In this document: positions 50,973 to 60,041 of the stretch, in pieces
Layout of the letters: each line of letters starts with the position of its first letter
How positions within the stretch are numbered: the first letter of the stretch is position 1
Assembly: GCF_030694085.1 (NCBI RefSeq)
Contig: NZ_JAUXZE010000102.1
Span: forward strand, 62,001-126,000
DNA length: 64,000 nucleotides
Direction: 5' to 3'
Origin: Tabrizicola sp.
GTDB lineage: Bacteria; Pseudomonadota; Alphaproteobacteria; Rhodobacterales; Rhodobacteraceae
Program-made: the position numbers and the translations under genes
The notes under the pieces: model-generated
Databases searched by the model: none
The model's input: only the letters and a program-made list of their open reading frames with translations
What the model was told of the DNA's origin: nothing

Positions 50973-51593
50973 TCACGCTACCCTTGCTGTGAGCTTGGCA
51001 ACTGCCAGTCTGAAAGGCACCAGTGCCACCAAAGCCATCAGAAGCTTGACGAGCCAGTCACCGACCGCCAGCGACACCCAGAACGGTGCATCGGGTCCAA
51101 GGCCCAGAAGCGGCATCTGCGCGGTCGCCCAGGACACGTCGTTGCCGGGTTCCAGGACCGTCAGCGCGGCTGAAAAGGCGATGGTGAAGAAGATTGCCGT
51201 ATCAAGCGTGGAGGAGACGAGCGTCGAGAAAAGTGGCGCCGTCCACCAGCTTCCCCTGCGCAGGCGGTTGAACACCGTGATGTCCAGAAGCTGAGCGCAC
51301 AGGAAAGCCAGACCCGAGCCGATGGCAATGCGAAGGGTGACCAGGGGCCCGAATTCGCCCAGGATCTGCGTGCCGATGAAGGAACACAGGATGCCGGTGG
51401 CGAAGCCTGCCAGCACGACGCGCCGGGCAGCGGCGGGCCCCGCCAGCCGGTTTACCAGGTCCGTAACCAGGAAAGCGAAGGGATAGGTGAACGCCCCCCA
51501 GGTCAGGAAGGTGCCCAAGGGATATTGGACCAGGATGTTCGAGGCGACGACAATGGCCGCCATGGCGAGTACGCCAGGAAGAAGGATGCGCAT
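50973..51593 (-). CDS. VUT-family membrane transporter, queuosine-precursor type (YhhQ-like)
   Basis: 206 residues, five or six membrane helices. The family (DUF165) is recognised by the start MRILLPGVLAMAAIVVASNILVQYPLG (split: VVASNILVQYP), WGAFTYPFAFLVTDLVNRLAG and the C-terminal FWVSLAVGDWLVKLLMALVALVPFR (split: LAVGDWLVKLLMALVALVPF). YhhQ imports 7-cyano-7-deazaguanine and 7-aminomethyl-7-deazaguanine for tRNA queuosine. TTGACT/TATAGT at 51679-51653 (15-base spacing, minus strand) may be its promoter. I cannot exclude another vitamin as substrate. Confidence 0.85.
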   Translation of the reverse strand: MRILLPGVLAMAAIVVASNILVQYPLGTFLTWGAFTYPFAFLVTDLVNRLAGPAAARRVVLAGFATGILCSFIGTQILGEFGPLVTLRIAIGSGLAFLCAQLLDITVFNRLRRGSWWTAPLFSTLVSSTLDTAIFFTIAFSAALTVLEPGNDVSWATAQMPLLGLGPDAPFWVSLAVGDWLVKLLMALVALVPFRLAVAKLTARVA

Positions 51594-51675
51594 TTGCTTT
51601 CCGTTTTGACAAGGTCGCGGAGACTTGGCCCTCCCAATGAGGGCGGGGGCGGACTATACCCGGCCCGCCTCCAAG

Positions 51676-52572
51676 TCAATCCGCAGCGAGCACGCCTTTG
51701 CACTGCCGGGGCAGATCGGCCATCGTGAACTCACGCGGGCCCTTTTTCCTTGGCGCATCCTCGTCGCGCGGCTTCTTGCCATCGGACTTCGGAGGGTTCA
51801 GAAAGTCAGTCACCCACCACATCAAGGTGTCGTCGCAACCGTCGCCCCCCTTGGACAGCTCGTCGACTGTGGGGTTTTGCGTCTCGCACAGTCGCGCGCC
51901 CTTGGGGCATTTCAAGCGGACGTGGAAATGCGTGTCATGGCCCGCCACGGGACGGATCTTCTGAAGCCACTTCTTGTCGGACCGCTTGGCCGTCTTGCAC
52001 ATCTCGATCTTGACCGCTGCGGCAACGAAGATGCGGTCGACGCGTGGGTCGCTTGCAGCCTGCTTAAGCAGCTCGCGGTGCGTGCGCGTCCAGTTTTCCG
52101 TCACCGACCGCTGGTCGGCGGACCGGACGGGGATCGAGCTGATCTCCTCGCGTTCGGCCGCGCTCAAGTCCAGACGGCGGGGCGGCAGCATCCAGATGTC
52201 GGCATCCAGGCCGATCTGGTGGCTGGCGTGGCCGCTGGTCATTGGGCCACCGCGCGGCTGGCTGATGTCGCCGATGTAAAGTCCGCGGCCAAAGCCGATG
52301 TCGCGGGCGGTGGCCGACAGGTCCATCAGGAACTGCACCATCTGCGGCTGGCCGAAGTTGCGGTTCCGCGACAGCCGCATGGCCTGCCACGTCGGCCCGG
52401 TCTCGGGCAGCGCCACCATCCCCGCCGCACAGCCGCGGGCATAGCTGCCGATCGGCATCGACTCTTGCGCCGAGGGCACAGCCATCGCGCCAAACAGCTT
52501 GTTCGCCAGCTTTTCGGCCTGTACCGGAGCCGCCAGCAGCAGGGACAGAAAGAGGGCGCGGGTCAGGATCAT
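51676..52572 (-). CDS. mepA: Penicillin-insensitive murein endopeptidase
   Basis: 298 residues from the ATG at 52572, which overlaps the MFS stop (ATGA); the much longer frame upstream is antisense to the MFS gene. A signal peptide (MILTRALFLSLLLAAPVQA) sends it to the periplasm, where it cuts D-Ala-mDAP cross-links in peptidoglycan. The LAS-type zinc site is SGHASHQIGLDADIW (H and D) and GHDTHFHVRLKC (H-x-H). Six or more cysteines, including RLCETQ and DGCDD, suggest disulfides. Confidence 0.94.
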   Translation of the reverse strand: MILTRALFLSLLLAAPVQAEKLANKLFGAMAVPSAQESMPIGSYARGCAAGMVALPETGPTWQAMRLSRNRNFGQPQMVQFLMDLSATARDIGFGRGLYIGDISQPRGGPMTSGHASHQIGLDADIWMLPPRRLDLSAAEREEISSIPVRSADQRSVTENWTRTHRELLKQAASDPRVDRIFVAAAVKIEMCKTAKRSDKKWLQKIRPVAGHDTHFHVRLKCPKGARLCETQNPTVDELSKGGDGCDDTLMWWVTDFLNPPKSDGKKPRDEDAPRKKGPREFTMADLPRQCKGVLAAD

Positions 52573-53939
52573 GCGGGCATCTCGCCTTTGGGTTTGACGA
52601 AGCTTAGCAGAACAAGACCGATGAGGAACAACACAACCAAGGGAGCAATCCCGATCCGCTGCGATCCGCTGATGGTGGTCACAAGGGCGATCAGGGCCGG
52701 GGCCATGAAACTGGCGACCTTGCCGGACAGGGCGTAAAGACCGAACGCCTCGGTCGCGCGGTCCGGGGTGGTGTGGCGGGCCATCATCGTCCGGCTGGCG
52801 GCCTGCAACGAGCCTCCGGCCGCGCCGATCAGCGCACCACAGGCAAAGAAGATCTGGTCCGGGGTGCTGGAGGCCGGGTCCAGTGCGATGCCCCAGACCC
52901 CCTCGCGCGTCATGCCGACCATCAAGAGACAGACCAGGATCAGTACCACGATCGACGCCATGATCACCGGCTTTGGCCCGATGGCCCGGTCCACCCGCCC
53001 GCCGACGAATGCAGCGACCATTGCCGTTACTGCGCCGACGATCCCGAAGATGCCGATCTGGATGATCGACCAGCCCAGCACGCCCGAGGCATAGACCCCG
53101 CCGAAGCCATAAAGCGCATTCAGCGCATCCCTGTAGAACAGCGCCGACGCAAGGTAAGCCGACAAGCTTTTGCGATAGCGCAGCGACCGGATCAGGTCCC
53201 TCAGGCTGGCGAAGGCACGGCCCAGATGCAGCGGACGACGGTCGGTGTGCGGCTCTTTCACCCAAAGGAAGAAGGGGATCATGAAGATCACGAACCAGAT
53301 GGCGGTGAAGGGGCCGACAAAGCGGGTGCCCTCCCGCGCCTCTGGGTCCAGCCCGAACAGGGGCGGCGTGCCCAGCAGCGTCAACCCGCTGTCCGAGCCT
53401 TCCGCGAAGAACAGCAGCATGATCACCAGCGCCAGGAGGCCACCAAGGTAGCCAAAGGCGAAACCAGAGCCTGAAATTGCCCCCAAGTCATCGGCCTGGG
53501 TCAGCGAGGGCATCAGCGCGTTGGTGAAGATCGTGGCGAACTCCATCCCAATGAAGCCGACGCCGAAGAGGCAGACTGCCCAGAAGAGCATCCCCTCGGT
53601 GCCGCCCGGTGCGACCCACCACAGGCCGAAGGAGCCAACGACGTAGAAAGCCGAGAAGGTCCAGACCCAGATCAGTCGCCGGCCGGTTCCGTCGGCGATC
53701 GCCCCCAGGATCGGTGCCAGGACCGCGATGGACAGGGACGCAATGGCCAACCCCCAGCCCCAGTAGGCCTGGGCGGCGGCTTTCGCGGCCTCTTCGTCGA
53801 GGCCCGCACCCATGTAGTAGCCACGGGCAATTTCCGCGAAGTAGGGGCCGAAGATGAAGGTCAGAAGCAAGGTGTTGTAAGGCTGGCTGGCCCAGTCGAA
53901 AAAATACCAGCCCCAGATCCGCTTTCGGTCACCCACCAT
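52569..53939 (-). CDS. MFS transporter, UMF1/Atg22 type
   Basis: 456 residues, about twelve hydrophobic segments. The N-terminus IWGWYFFDWASQPYNTLLLTFIFGPYF (split: WYFFDWASQPYNTLLLTF) is the hallmark of the UMF1/Atg22-like MFS group. GAIADGTGRRLIWVW is the MFS loop 2-3 motif. FGLYALSGKVASFMAP occurs in the C-terminal half. Yeast Atg22 exports amino acids from the vacuole; bacterial members are uncharacterised. It is coupled to mepA, which might point to recycling of wall-derived peptides or amino acids. Confidence 0.88.
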   Translation of the reverse strand: MVGDRKRIWGWYFFDWASQPYNTLLLTFIFGPYFAEIARGYYMGAGLDEEAAKAAAQAYWGWGLAIASLSIAVLAPILGAIADGTGRRLIWVWTFSAFYVVGSFGLWWVAPGGTEGMLFWAVCLFGVGFIGMEFATIFTNALMPSLTQADDLGAISGSGFAFGYLGGLLALVIMLLFFAEGSDSGLTLLGTPPLFGLDPEAREGTRFVGPFTAIWFVIFMIPFFLWVKEPHTDRRPLHLGRAFASLRDLIRSLRYRKSLSAYLASALFYRDALNALYGFGGVYASGVLGWSIIQIGIFGIVGAVTAMVAAFVGGRVDRAIGPKPVIMASIVVLILVCLLMVGMTREGVWGIALDPASSTPDQIFFACGALIGAAGGSLQAASRTMMARHTTPDRATEAFGLYALSGKVASFMAPALIALVTTISGSQRIGIAPLVVLFLIGLVLLSFVKPKGEMPA

Positions 53940-53999
53940 GCCTGTCCCCTGTTTTTCCGCGAAGTGAACCCGGATTCGCCAGGCTGCGCAAGCGAAGGC

Positions 54000-54542
54000 T
54001 CAGAGGGTCGGCGGACGCTCGGGTGGCCAGGGGCGCGTGGCCTCGGCCGCGATCCAGGCCTTGACCCAGTTCGGCAACTCGGGGCTAAGCGTCGAGATCC
54101 CCGCTGCCTTTGCCAGATCGGCGGGCGGCACCATTCCCTGTTTCCCGACGATGGCCGACCGGATCAGGACCTGCGAGGTACATTCGTCGCCCTTCCACAT
54201 CGACTGTTCCGTATAAAGGAACCGCGCGTCCCACCCAAGGCACCGGCTGTAGGTCACCAGCTTCGAGAATACCGTCACCCGACGCCGGTAGCGCACGCTG
54301 GATCCCGCCACGGTCATGCCCCAGCCTTGCGCGATCAGGTGTCGGTGGATGCCGGTCCGCGCACCAAGGGGGAGCCGGCCCAGGTCATACAGCGTCAGCG
54401 TGCGGCCATTGTTCAACTCGACCCAGGGGTCAAGGTCCCAGGGCCAGCAGGTGTGATGGCTGACATGGGTGTCGAACAGGCCCAGGGGCGGCATGCGCCG
54501 GGCGCGGGCCATCTCTTTGAACATGCGCAGGAAAGGGTACAT
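54000..54542 (-). CDS. Hotdog-fold thioesterase-family protein
   Basis: 180 residues. The segment HVSHHTCWPWDLDPWVELNNGRTLTLYDLGR (split: CWPWDLDPWVELNNGRT) is that of the 4-hydroxybenzoyl-CoA thioesterase-like family, in which an Asp or Glu after the first strand is catalytic. RYRRRVTVFSKLVTYSRCLGWDARFLYTEQSMWKGDE (split: VRYRRRVTVFSKLV, YTEQSMWKGDE) gives the following strands of the hotdog sheet. It probably hydrolyses an acyl-CoA in the cytoplasm. Natural substrate unknown. It lies alone, divergent from yggT. Confidence 0.82.
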   Translation of the reverse strand: MYPFLRMFKEMARARRMPPLGLFDTHVSHHTCWPWDLDPWVELNNGRTLTLYDLGRLPLGARTGIHRHLIAQGWGMTVAGSSVRYRRRVTVFSKLVTYSRCLGWDARFLYTEQSMWKGDECTSQVLIRSAIVGKQGMVPPADLAKAAGISTLSPELPNWVKAWIAAEATRPWPPERPPTL

Positions 54543-54666
54543 CGGGGCCTCCGTTTCCCGCTGGCACTGGCCTGACGCGTGCGGAAGGTCAAGCGGAACG
54601 CTGCGGAAGCCATTGCCCTTTCGCCCCCCGGTCGCTACCTCTGCCCAAATCCTGACGGAGTGCCCG

Positions 54667-54951
54667 ATGACCTCGCTTTACCAGATCCTGATGCTGATCC
54701 TGAACGTGGCGCAGTTCATCGTGCTGGCGCACGTGATCATGAGCTGGTTGATCAACTTCCAGGTCCTGAACATCCGGCAGCCGCTGGTATCGCAGATCTG
54801 GTACGGGCTGAACCGGCTTCTGGAGCCGCTTTACGCCCCGATCCGGCGGATCCTGCCGCCGATGGGCCTTGACCTGGCACCCCTGATCGTCCTGATCGCG
54901 ATCTATGCGCTGCAGATCGTCCTGACGAACAACGCCGCCGCCTTCTTCTGA
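54667..54951 (+). CDS. YggT family membrane protein
   Basis: 94 residues from the ATG at 54667. Two hydrophobic segments flank the conserved PLVSQIWYGLNRLLEPLYAPIRRILPPMG (split: GLNRLLEPLYAPIRRILPP), diagnostic of the family. YggT proteins are small integral membrane proteins linked to osmotic and potassium stress in some bacteria and to complex assembly in plastids; the activity here is unknown. Its TGA is 2 bases before the TTG start of recQ. Confidence 0.9.
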   Translation: MTSLYQILMLILNVAQFIVLAHVIMSWLINFQVLNIRQPLVSQIWYGLNRLLEPLYAPIRRILPPMGLDLAPLIVLIAIYALQIVLTNNAAAFF

Positions 54952-54953
54952 CA

Positions 54954-56999
54954 TTGGACCAGGCGGCGCGGCTTCTTCATTCCGTCTTCGGCTTCCCGGA
55001 GTTCCGTCCCGGACAGGCCGAGATCGTCCAGTCCGTACTGGAGGGCCGCAATACGCTGGCCATCATGCCGACTGGCGGCGGCAAGTCGCTGTGCTTCCAA
55101 CTGCCCGCGCTGTGCCGTGACGGGGTGACGGTCGTCATCTCGCCGCTCATCGCGCTGATGCGGGACCAGGTGCGTGCGCTGAAGGCTGTGGGGGTCGAGG
55201 CAGGGGCGCTGACCTCGGGCAATACCGAGGAGGAGACCGAGGAGGTCTTTAGGTCCATCGACGAAGGGCGGCTGAAGCTTCTTTACATGGCGCCCGAGCG
55301 GCTGGCTTCGGGCTCGGCGCTTGCGCTGCTGCGGCGGGCGAACTGCACCCTGATCGCGGTAGACGAGGCCCATTGCGTTTCGCAGTGGGGCCACGACTTC
55401 CGCCCGGACTACCTGCGGATCGGCGAGCTTCGGCGGACCCTGCGCGTGCCGCTGGCGGCCTTCACGGCGACGGCGGATGAAGAGACTCGGGCCGAGATCG
55501 TCACCCGCCTTTTTGATGGTGAGCCCCCCGTCACCTTCCTGCGCGGCTTCGACCGGCCGAACATCCACCTGGCCTTCTCGGTCAAGGACAAGCCGCGCGA
55601 GCAGATCCTGCGCTTTGCCGCCGCGCGTCGGGGTCAATCCGGCATCGTCTACTGTGCAACGCGGGCCAAGACCGAGACTCTGGCTCAGGCCCTGCGGGAG
55701 GCGCGGCACGAGGCGGTGGCCTACCACGGCGGGATGGAGGCGGACGAGCGTCGCCGGGTGGAAACCCGGTTCCAGCGCGAGGACGGGCTGATCGTGGTGG
55801 CGACCATCGCCTTCGGGATGGGGATCGACAAGCCCGACATCCGCTGGGTCGCCCATGCCGATCTGCCGAAGTCGATCGAAGGCTATTACCAGGAAATCGG
55901 CCGCGCCGGCCGCGATGGGTCGCCCGCCGAGACCATGACCCTGTATGGTCCCGACGACATTCGTCTGCGCCGGAGCCAGATCGACGAGGGGGCCGCGCCG
56001 GGGGACCGCAAGACCGCCGACCACGCCCGGCTGAATGCGCTCTTGGGTCTGGCCGAGGCGCTGGGGTGTCGGCGCCAGGTGCTGCTGGGCTACTTTGGCG
56101 AGACGGCGGAACCCTGTGGCAACTGCGATCTTTGCGACCGGCCGGCGCTGCTGTTCGACGCGACCGAGGCGGTGCGGAAGGCCCTGTCGGCGATCCTGCG
56201 GACGGGGGAATGGTTCGGGGCGGGACATCTGATCGACATCCTGACCGGCACGGCGACGCCGAAGGTGCGGGAGAGGGGACATGACCAGTTGCCGACCTTT
56301 GCGGTTGGAAGGGACCTGTCGAAACCCGCCTGGGGCGCCGTCTTCCGGCAGATGATGGGCCGGGATCTTGTCCGCCCCGACCCCGACCGTCACGGCGCGC
56401 TGCGGATGACCGACGCGGCGCGTCCGGTGCTGCGGGGCGAGGCGACTGTGACCCTGCGGCGCGACACGGTGGTTGCGGCGGGGGAGAGGGAGCCGGTCGT
56501 GCGCGCGCAAGTGGCGGACGAGGACCTGGGGCTGCTGGCCCAGTTGAAGGCGAAGCGGCGGGCGCTGGCCGAGGCGCAGAACGTGCCGGCCTATGTCGTG
56601 TTCCCGGACAGGACGCTGATCGAGATGGCGGAGCGGAAGCCCGCCACGCTGGACCAGATGGCGGGGATCACCGGGGTCGGCGCGCGGAAGCTGGAAAGCT
56701 ATGGGGCGGCGTTCCTGGAGGTGATCAACGGCGCGGCGGAGGGTCTGCATCCGGCGCGGATGAAGCTGGCGGGTCGGCCGGAAGGGGCGGTATTCGACCG
56801 GCTGGCGGAGGTTCAGCTTTCGCTCGTGCGGGGTGAAGACGGGACGGGGAAGTACCTGACCTGCACCCATTCGACGCTGCGGGCCATCGCGGAGCGGCGG
56901 CCCTCGACCCTGGCGGAACTGACCGGGATTTCCGGGATGGGCGAGGCCAAGGTGGAACGGTTCGGGGAGGCCTTTCTGGCGGTGCTTCGCGACGGATGA
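54954..56999 (+). CDS. recQ: ATP-dependent DNA helicase RecQ with two HRDC-type segments
   Basis: 681 residues, longer than E. coli RecQ (609). The start is TTG, two bases after yggT. Helicase motif I is TGGGKS at 40-45, and motif II is VDEAHCVSQWGHDFRPDYL near residue 140. The RQC zinc cysteines lie near GYFGETAEPCGNCDLCDRP (about residues 375-395), and a winged helix follows. The C-terminus holds two HRDC-like segments: NVPAYVVFPDRTLIEMAERKP...GVGARKLESYG and TCTHSTLRAIAERRP...SGMGEAKVERFG. It unwinds 3'-5' in recombination repair. Confidence 0.94.
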   Translation: MDQAARLLHSVFGFPEFRPGQAEIVQSVLEGRNTLAIMPTGGGKSLCFQLPALCRDGVTVVISPLIALMRDQVRALKAVGVEAGALTSGNTEEETEEVFRSIDEGRLKLLYMAPERLASGSALALLRRANCTLIAVDEAHCVSQWGHDFRPDYLRIGELRRTLRVPLAAFTATADEETRAEIVTRLFDGEPPVTFLRGFDRPNIHLAFSVKDKPREQILRFAAARRGQSGIVYCATRAKTETLAQALREARHEAVAYHGGMEADERRRVETRFQREDGLIVVATIAFGMGIDKPDIRWVAHADLPKSIEGYYQEIGRAGRDGSPAETMTLYGPDDIRLRRSQIDEGAAPGDRKTADHARLNALLGLAEALGCRRQVLLGYFGETAEPCGNCDLCDRPALLFDATEAVRKALSAILRTGEWFGAGHLIDILTGTATPKVRERGHDQLPTFAVGRDLSKPAWGAVFRQMMGRDLVRPDPDRHGALRMTDAARPVLRGEATVTLRRDTVVAAGEREPVVRAQVADEDLGLLAQLKAKRRALAEAQNVPAYVVFPDRTLIEMAERKPATLDQMAGITGVGARKLESYGAAFLEVINGAAEGLHPARMKLAGRPEGAVFDRLAEVQLSLVRGEDGTGKYLTCTHSTLRAIAERRPSTLAELTGISGMGEAKVERFGEAFLAVLRDG

Positions 57000-57335
57000 G
57001 GCAGGGTGTCCACGGTGGACAAAGCCGGGATGTTTTTTGAGTCCAATGAGTTGGCTGCGGGCGTTAAGGATCTGGAAAGAACTGTCGCGCGCCCGGTCCA
57101 CGCCGGTCGCGGGGGGGCGCAAACCTGGCCGGACAGGAGCCGCGCGCGGCAGACCGGCCTGAAAGCAGCCGAGGCCCGCTTCGGGTCAGGATCGCGATCT
57201 GCGGTGTCCAGACCAGCGACGGCCCTGGGCGCGCTGGCGCCTGGCCTGGCCTTGCGCCAGGTGGAGTGGCCGGATGCCTCCGGCGGGGATATTTGGGCAA
57301 AGATGAAAGGGGCGCTTTGGGGGCAGGGCCTGGCG
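57000..57335. other. 336-base intergenic region with a dispersed repeat
   Basis: Between recQ and the convergent histidine-kinase gene. Near its left end TGTCCACGGTGGACA (57006-57020) is a short hairpin followed by GTTTTTTG about 14 bases later, a weak terminator for recQ. The middle is GC-rich and shows no gene in either strand that I can support. It ends with the GGATATTTG repeat at 57276-57311. Confidence 0.6.
57276..57311 (+). repeat. Dispersed GGATATTTG-type intergenic repeat, copy 3
   Basis: Reads CCTCCGGCGGGGATATTTGG then GCAAAGATGAAAGG on the plus strand, a third example of the family at 8565-8604 and 21442-21480. It is 25 bases from the histidine-kinase stop codon. Confidence 0.6.
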
Positions 57336-59870
57336 TCAGGCGGCGTTTACTGCGGGGGATGTCACGGGTTGCCGGGCCTCACCCGGGCAGTATTCGCCAA
57401 GCGCGCCTTCGATGGCGGTCTTGCGCAGGGGCTTTGTCAGGTAGCGGTCGATGCCGGAGGCAAGGATCGCCTCGGCGTCGCCTTCCATCGCATGGGCGGT
57501 GAGGGCCACGATCGGGACCTGTGAGCCAAGGTTGCGAATGGTGCGGGCGGCTTCCTTGCCGTCCATTTCGGGCATCGAGATGTCCATGAAGATCAGGTCG
57601 GGCTGGAAGTCCTGGAACATCTCGACCGCAATGCGGCCGTTGTCGGCAAAGCGCAGGTCGATGTCCATGTCGCGGACCATCTTCTGAAAGACGAGCTGGT
57701 TGGTCTTGTTGTCCTCGGCCGCGAGCACGCGCATCTGGCGCAGGTCAGTCAGCGCAAGGGGCGCAGCCTCGACAGTCTCGGCGACGAGCGGGGCCGTCAG
57801 GCCCTGAAGCTGGCGGTAGAGGTCCGAGCGCAGGATCGGCTTTTGCAGGATCGCGGCGAAGTCGTTGGCAAGGTTGCCCAGGCCCGTGGGGTTGGAACTG
57901 AGCAGCAACACCGGCAGCGTATGACCGGCGACGCGGATCTGGTCGAGAAGCTGGACGCCGTCCATCTCGGGCATGGCGTGGTCGGTCAGCACCACATCGA
58001 AATCCGGGTCGGCGGCCAGCTTTTCCAGCACTTCGGCCCCGGAACGGCAGAGCGTCACCTCGATCCCGCAGGGGGCAAGCTGGCGTTCCAGGATGGTGCG
58101 GTTGATGAACTGGTCGTCGACCGCGATGACGCGTTTGACGGCGACGGGGACCTGTGCCGGGGCTGAGTCCTCGGCCACCGGGAGAGTCACACGGAAACCG
58201 AAGCTGGAGCCCTGGCCGAAATCGCTGTCGACCCAGACCGCGCCGCCCATGTGTTCGATCAGACGCCGGGTGATCGCGAGGCCCAGACCGGTGCCTTCGA
58301 ACTTGCGGTTCCGCTCATCCTCGACCTGGTTGAATTCGCCGAAGATGTGATCGAGGTATTCCGGCGCGATGCCGATGCCGGTGTCTTCGACGGTGACGTG
58401 CAGGGTCTGGCTGCCGTCTTCGGCATCGACGCCGACAACGCGGGTCAGGACGTGGCCCTTTTCGGTGAACTTGACAGCGTTGCCGATCAGGTTGGTCAGT
58501 ACCTGGCGCAGGCGGCCCGGATCGCCGACAAAACGGGTGGGCAGGAACATGTCGAAGTCGATCATCAGGTCGATGCCCTTTTCCCGCGCGCGGGGCTGCA
58601 GCAGCATCGTCACCTCGTGGATCGTGCGTTCGAGGTCGAAGGGTTCGGGCCGCAGGGTCAGGCGTTCCGCCTCGATCTTGGAGTAGTCGAGGATGTCGTT
58701 GATGATGACCAGAAGCGCCTCACCGGATGACCGGATGGTTTCGGCAAAGAGGCGCTGTTCTTCGCTGAGAGAGGTGTCGCAGAGAAGCTCGGCCATACCG
58801 ACGACGCCGTTCATCGGGGTGCGGATCTCGTGGCTCATGTTTGCAAGGAAAGCGGATTTGGCGCGGTTCGCGGCCTCGGCGGCCGTGCGGGCGGCTTCCA
58901 GTTGGGCCTGCTGTTCGCGCATCGCGGTGATGTCGGTCCGCAGGCCGACGCGGCCGCCGTCGGGGGTGACGTGGTCGGATTCCAGGATCACCTGACCGGA
59001 GGCGAGCGTGTTCTCGGCGATGGTGTCGGCGGCGCGGAAATCGCGCAGGCGTTCGGCCAGCCACTCCTCCTCACGCCCAACGGCGCTGGGCACGTGGCTG
59101 TGCTTCAACCCGTGGCGCAAAAGGTCCTCGAAGCTGACGCCAGGCTGGATGAGGGGGGCGGAATCGGGAAACATTTCGCGGTAACGCTGATTGCAGGCCA
59201 AAAGACGTTCCTCCCGGTCAAAAAGGACAAAGCCATCGGGCAAGACGTCGATGGCGGCCCAGATGCGCATCTGTTCGGTGATGTCGATGGCCAGGCTTAC
59301 GATGCCGCCATCGTTGGCGCGGCGATCCTGGAGCTTGATCCAGGTGCCGTTCTTCAGTTTCAGGGTGACGGGCTCGATCCGGTCGGCGTCGATCCGGGCG
59401 CGCATGCGCTGGGTGAAGTCGTCCAGCGTCTCCTCTCCAAGATCGACGAAGGTCGTCGCGAAGAGGACAAGCATGTCGTCGTAGGGCACGCCCGGAGCGA
59501 CGGGCTGGCCGTCGAACCAGGAGAGGAAGGCCTGGTTCGCCGTGGCGAGCTTGAGGTTGGCGTCGAACACCGCAAAGCCGTCGCGGATGGTGTTGATCGC
59601 GTCCCAGAGCCGGCGTTCGGCCATCACCGCCGCGGTGTGGGCGCGGTCAAGGTCTTCGACGAACCGGAGGTTCTGATCCTTCAGAAGCTCGGCCTCGCTG
59701 AGGGCGGATTTCACCACCTGGCGCTGTTCGACGATCTGGTCGGACAGGGAGCGGGCATGGATGGCCAGCTTTTCGTTGGCGGCGAAAAGTTCCCGGCTTT
59801 TCTGTTCGAGAAGGCGTTCGGCGGCCAGTCTGGCGCGGCGTTCCTTCACGAGACGTTCCGAAAGATCCAT
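57336..59870 (-). CDS. Hybrid sensor histidine kinase with two receiver domains
   Basis: 844 residues, no membrane span, so cytoplasmic. Residues 1-85 are a charged coiled coil. PAS-like domains lie at about 90-195 (FAVFDANLKLATANQAFLSW) and 202-310 (DGFVLFDREERLLACNQRYREMF). The phosphorylated histidine is H347 in ANMSHEIRTPMNG. The ATPase has the N-box LIGNAVKFTEKG and G-box GTGLGLAITRRLIEHMGG. Receiver 1 keeps D630 (VVLTDHAMPEMDG) and receiver 2 keeps D763 (IFMDISMPEMDG) and K near 815. No Hpt domain or separate regulator is next to it. It is divergent from the macroglobulin gene; the signal is unknown. Confidence 0.93.
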   Translation of the reverse strand: MDLSERLVKERRARLAAERLLEQKSRELFAANEKLAIHARSLSDQIVEQRQVVKSALSEAELLKDQNLRFVEDLDRAHTAAVMAERRLWDAINTIRDGFAVFDANLKLATANQAFLSWFDGQPVAPGVPYDDMLVLFATTFVDLGEETLDDFTQRMRARIDADRIEPVTLKLKNGTWIKLQDRRANDGGIVSLAIDITEQMRIWAAIDVLPDGFVLFDREERLLACNQRYREMFPDSAPLIQPGVSFEDLLRHGLKHSHVPSAVGREEEWLAERLRDFRAADTIAENTLASGQVILESDHVTPDGGRVGLRTDITAMREQQAQLEAARTAAEAANRAKSAFLANMSHEIRTPMNGVVGMAELLCDTSLSEEQRLFAETIRSSGEALLVIINDILDYSKIEAERLTLRPEPFDLERTIHEVTMLLQPRAREKGIDLMIDFDMFLPTRFVGDPGRLRQVLTNLIGNAVKFTEKGHVLTRVVGVDAEDGSQTLHVTVEDTGIGIAPEYLDHIFGEFNQVEDERNRKFEGTGLGLAITRRLIEHMGGAVWVDSDFGQGSSFGFRVTLPVAEDSAPAQVPVAVKRVIAVDDQFINRTILERQLAPCGIEVTLCRSGAEVLEKLAADPDFDVVLTDHAMPEMDGVQLLDQIRVAGHTLPVLLLSSNPTGLGNLANDFAAILQKPILRSDLYRQLQGLTAPLVAETVEAAPLALTDLRQMRVLAAEDNKTNQLVFQKMVRDMDIDLRFADNGRIAVEMFQDFQPDLIFMDISMPEMDGKEAARTIRNLGSQVPIVALTAHAMEGDAEAILASGIDRYLTKPLRKTAIEGALGEYCPGEARQPVTSPAVNAA

Positions 59871-60041
59871 GCTGGTGCGACCGACATTCTGTGCGGGATC
59901 GGCAGGGGGCCGACATCCGGTTTTCGCGACTACCCTCGCCGATCAAAATGAACCAAGGCTTAACGGCGAAGGGGTTGTCGGCTTGCCTGCAAGGGCGGGC
60001 GCATGCGACAGTCGCGGCAATCCATACGGGAGGCATTTTCG

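Noticed and set aside
51594..51700. preQ1 riboswitch before the YhhQ-like gene
   Set aside because: I could not find the short C-loop/A-tail pattern of preQ1-I or the fold elements of the other preQ1 classes. The leader contains hairpins (GCCCTC...GAGGGC) that may instead be the mepA terminator.
57006..57524. Plus-strand ORF between recQ and the histidine-kinase gene
   Set aside because: It runs through the dispersed GGATATTTG repeat and into the antisense of the kinase gene, and shows no protein motif.
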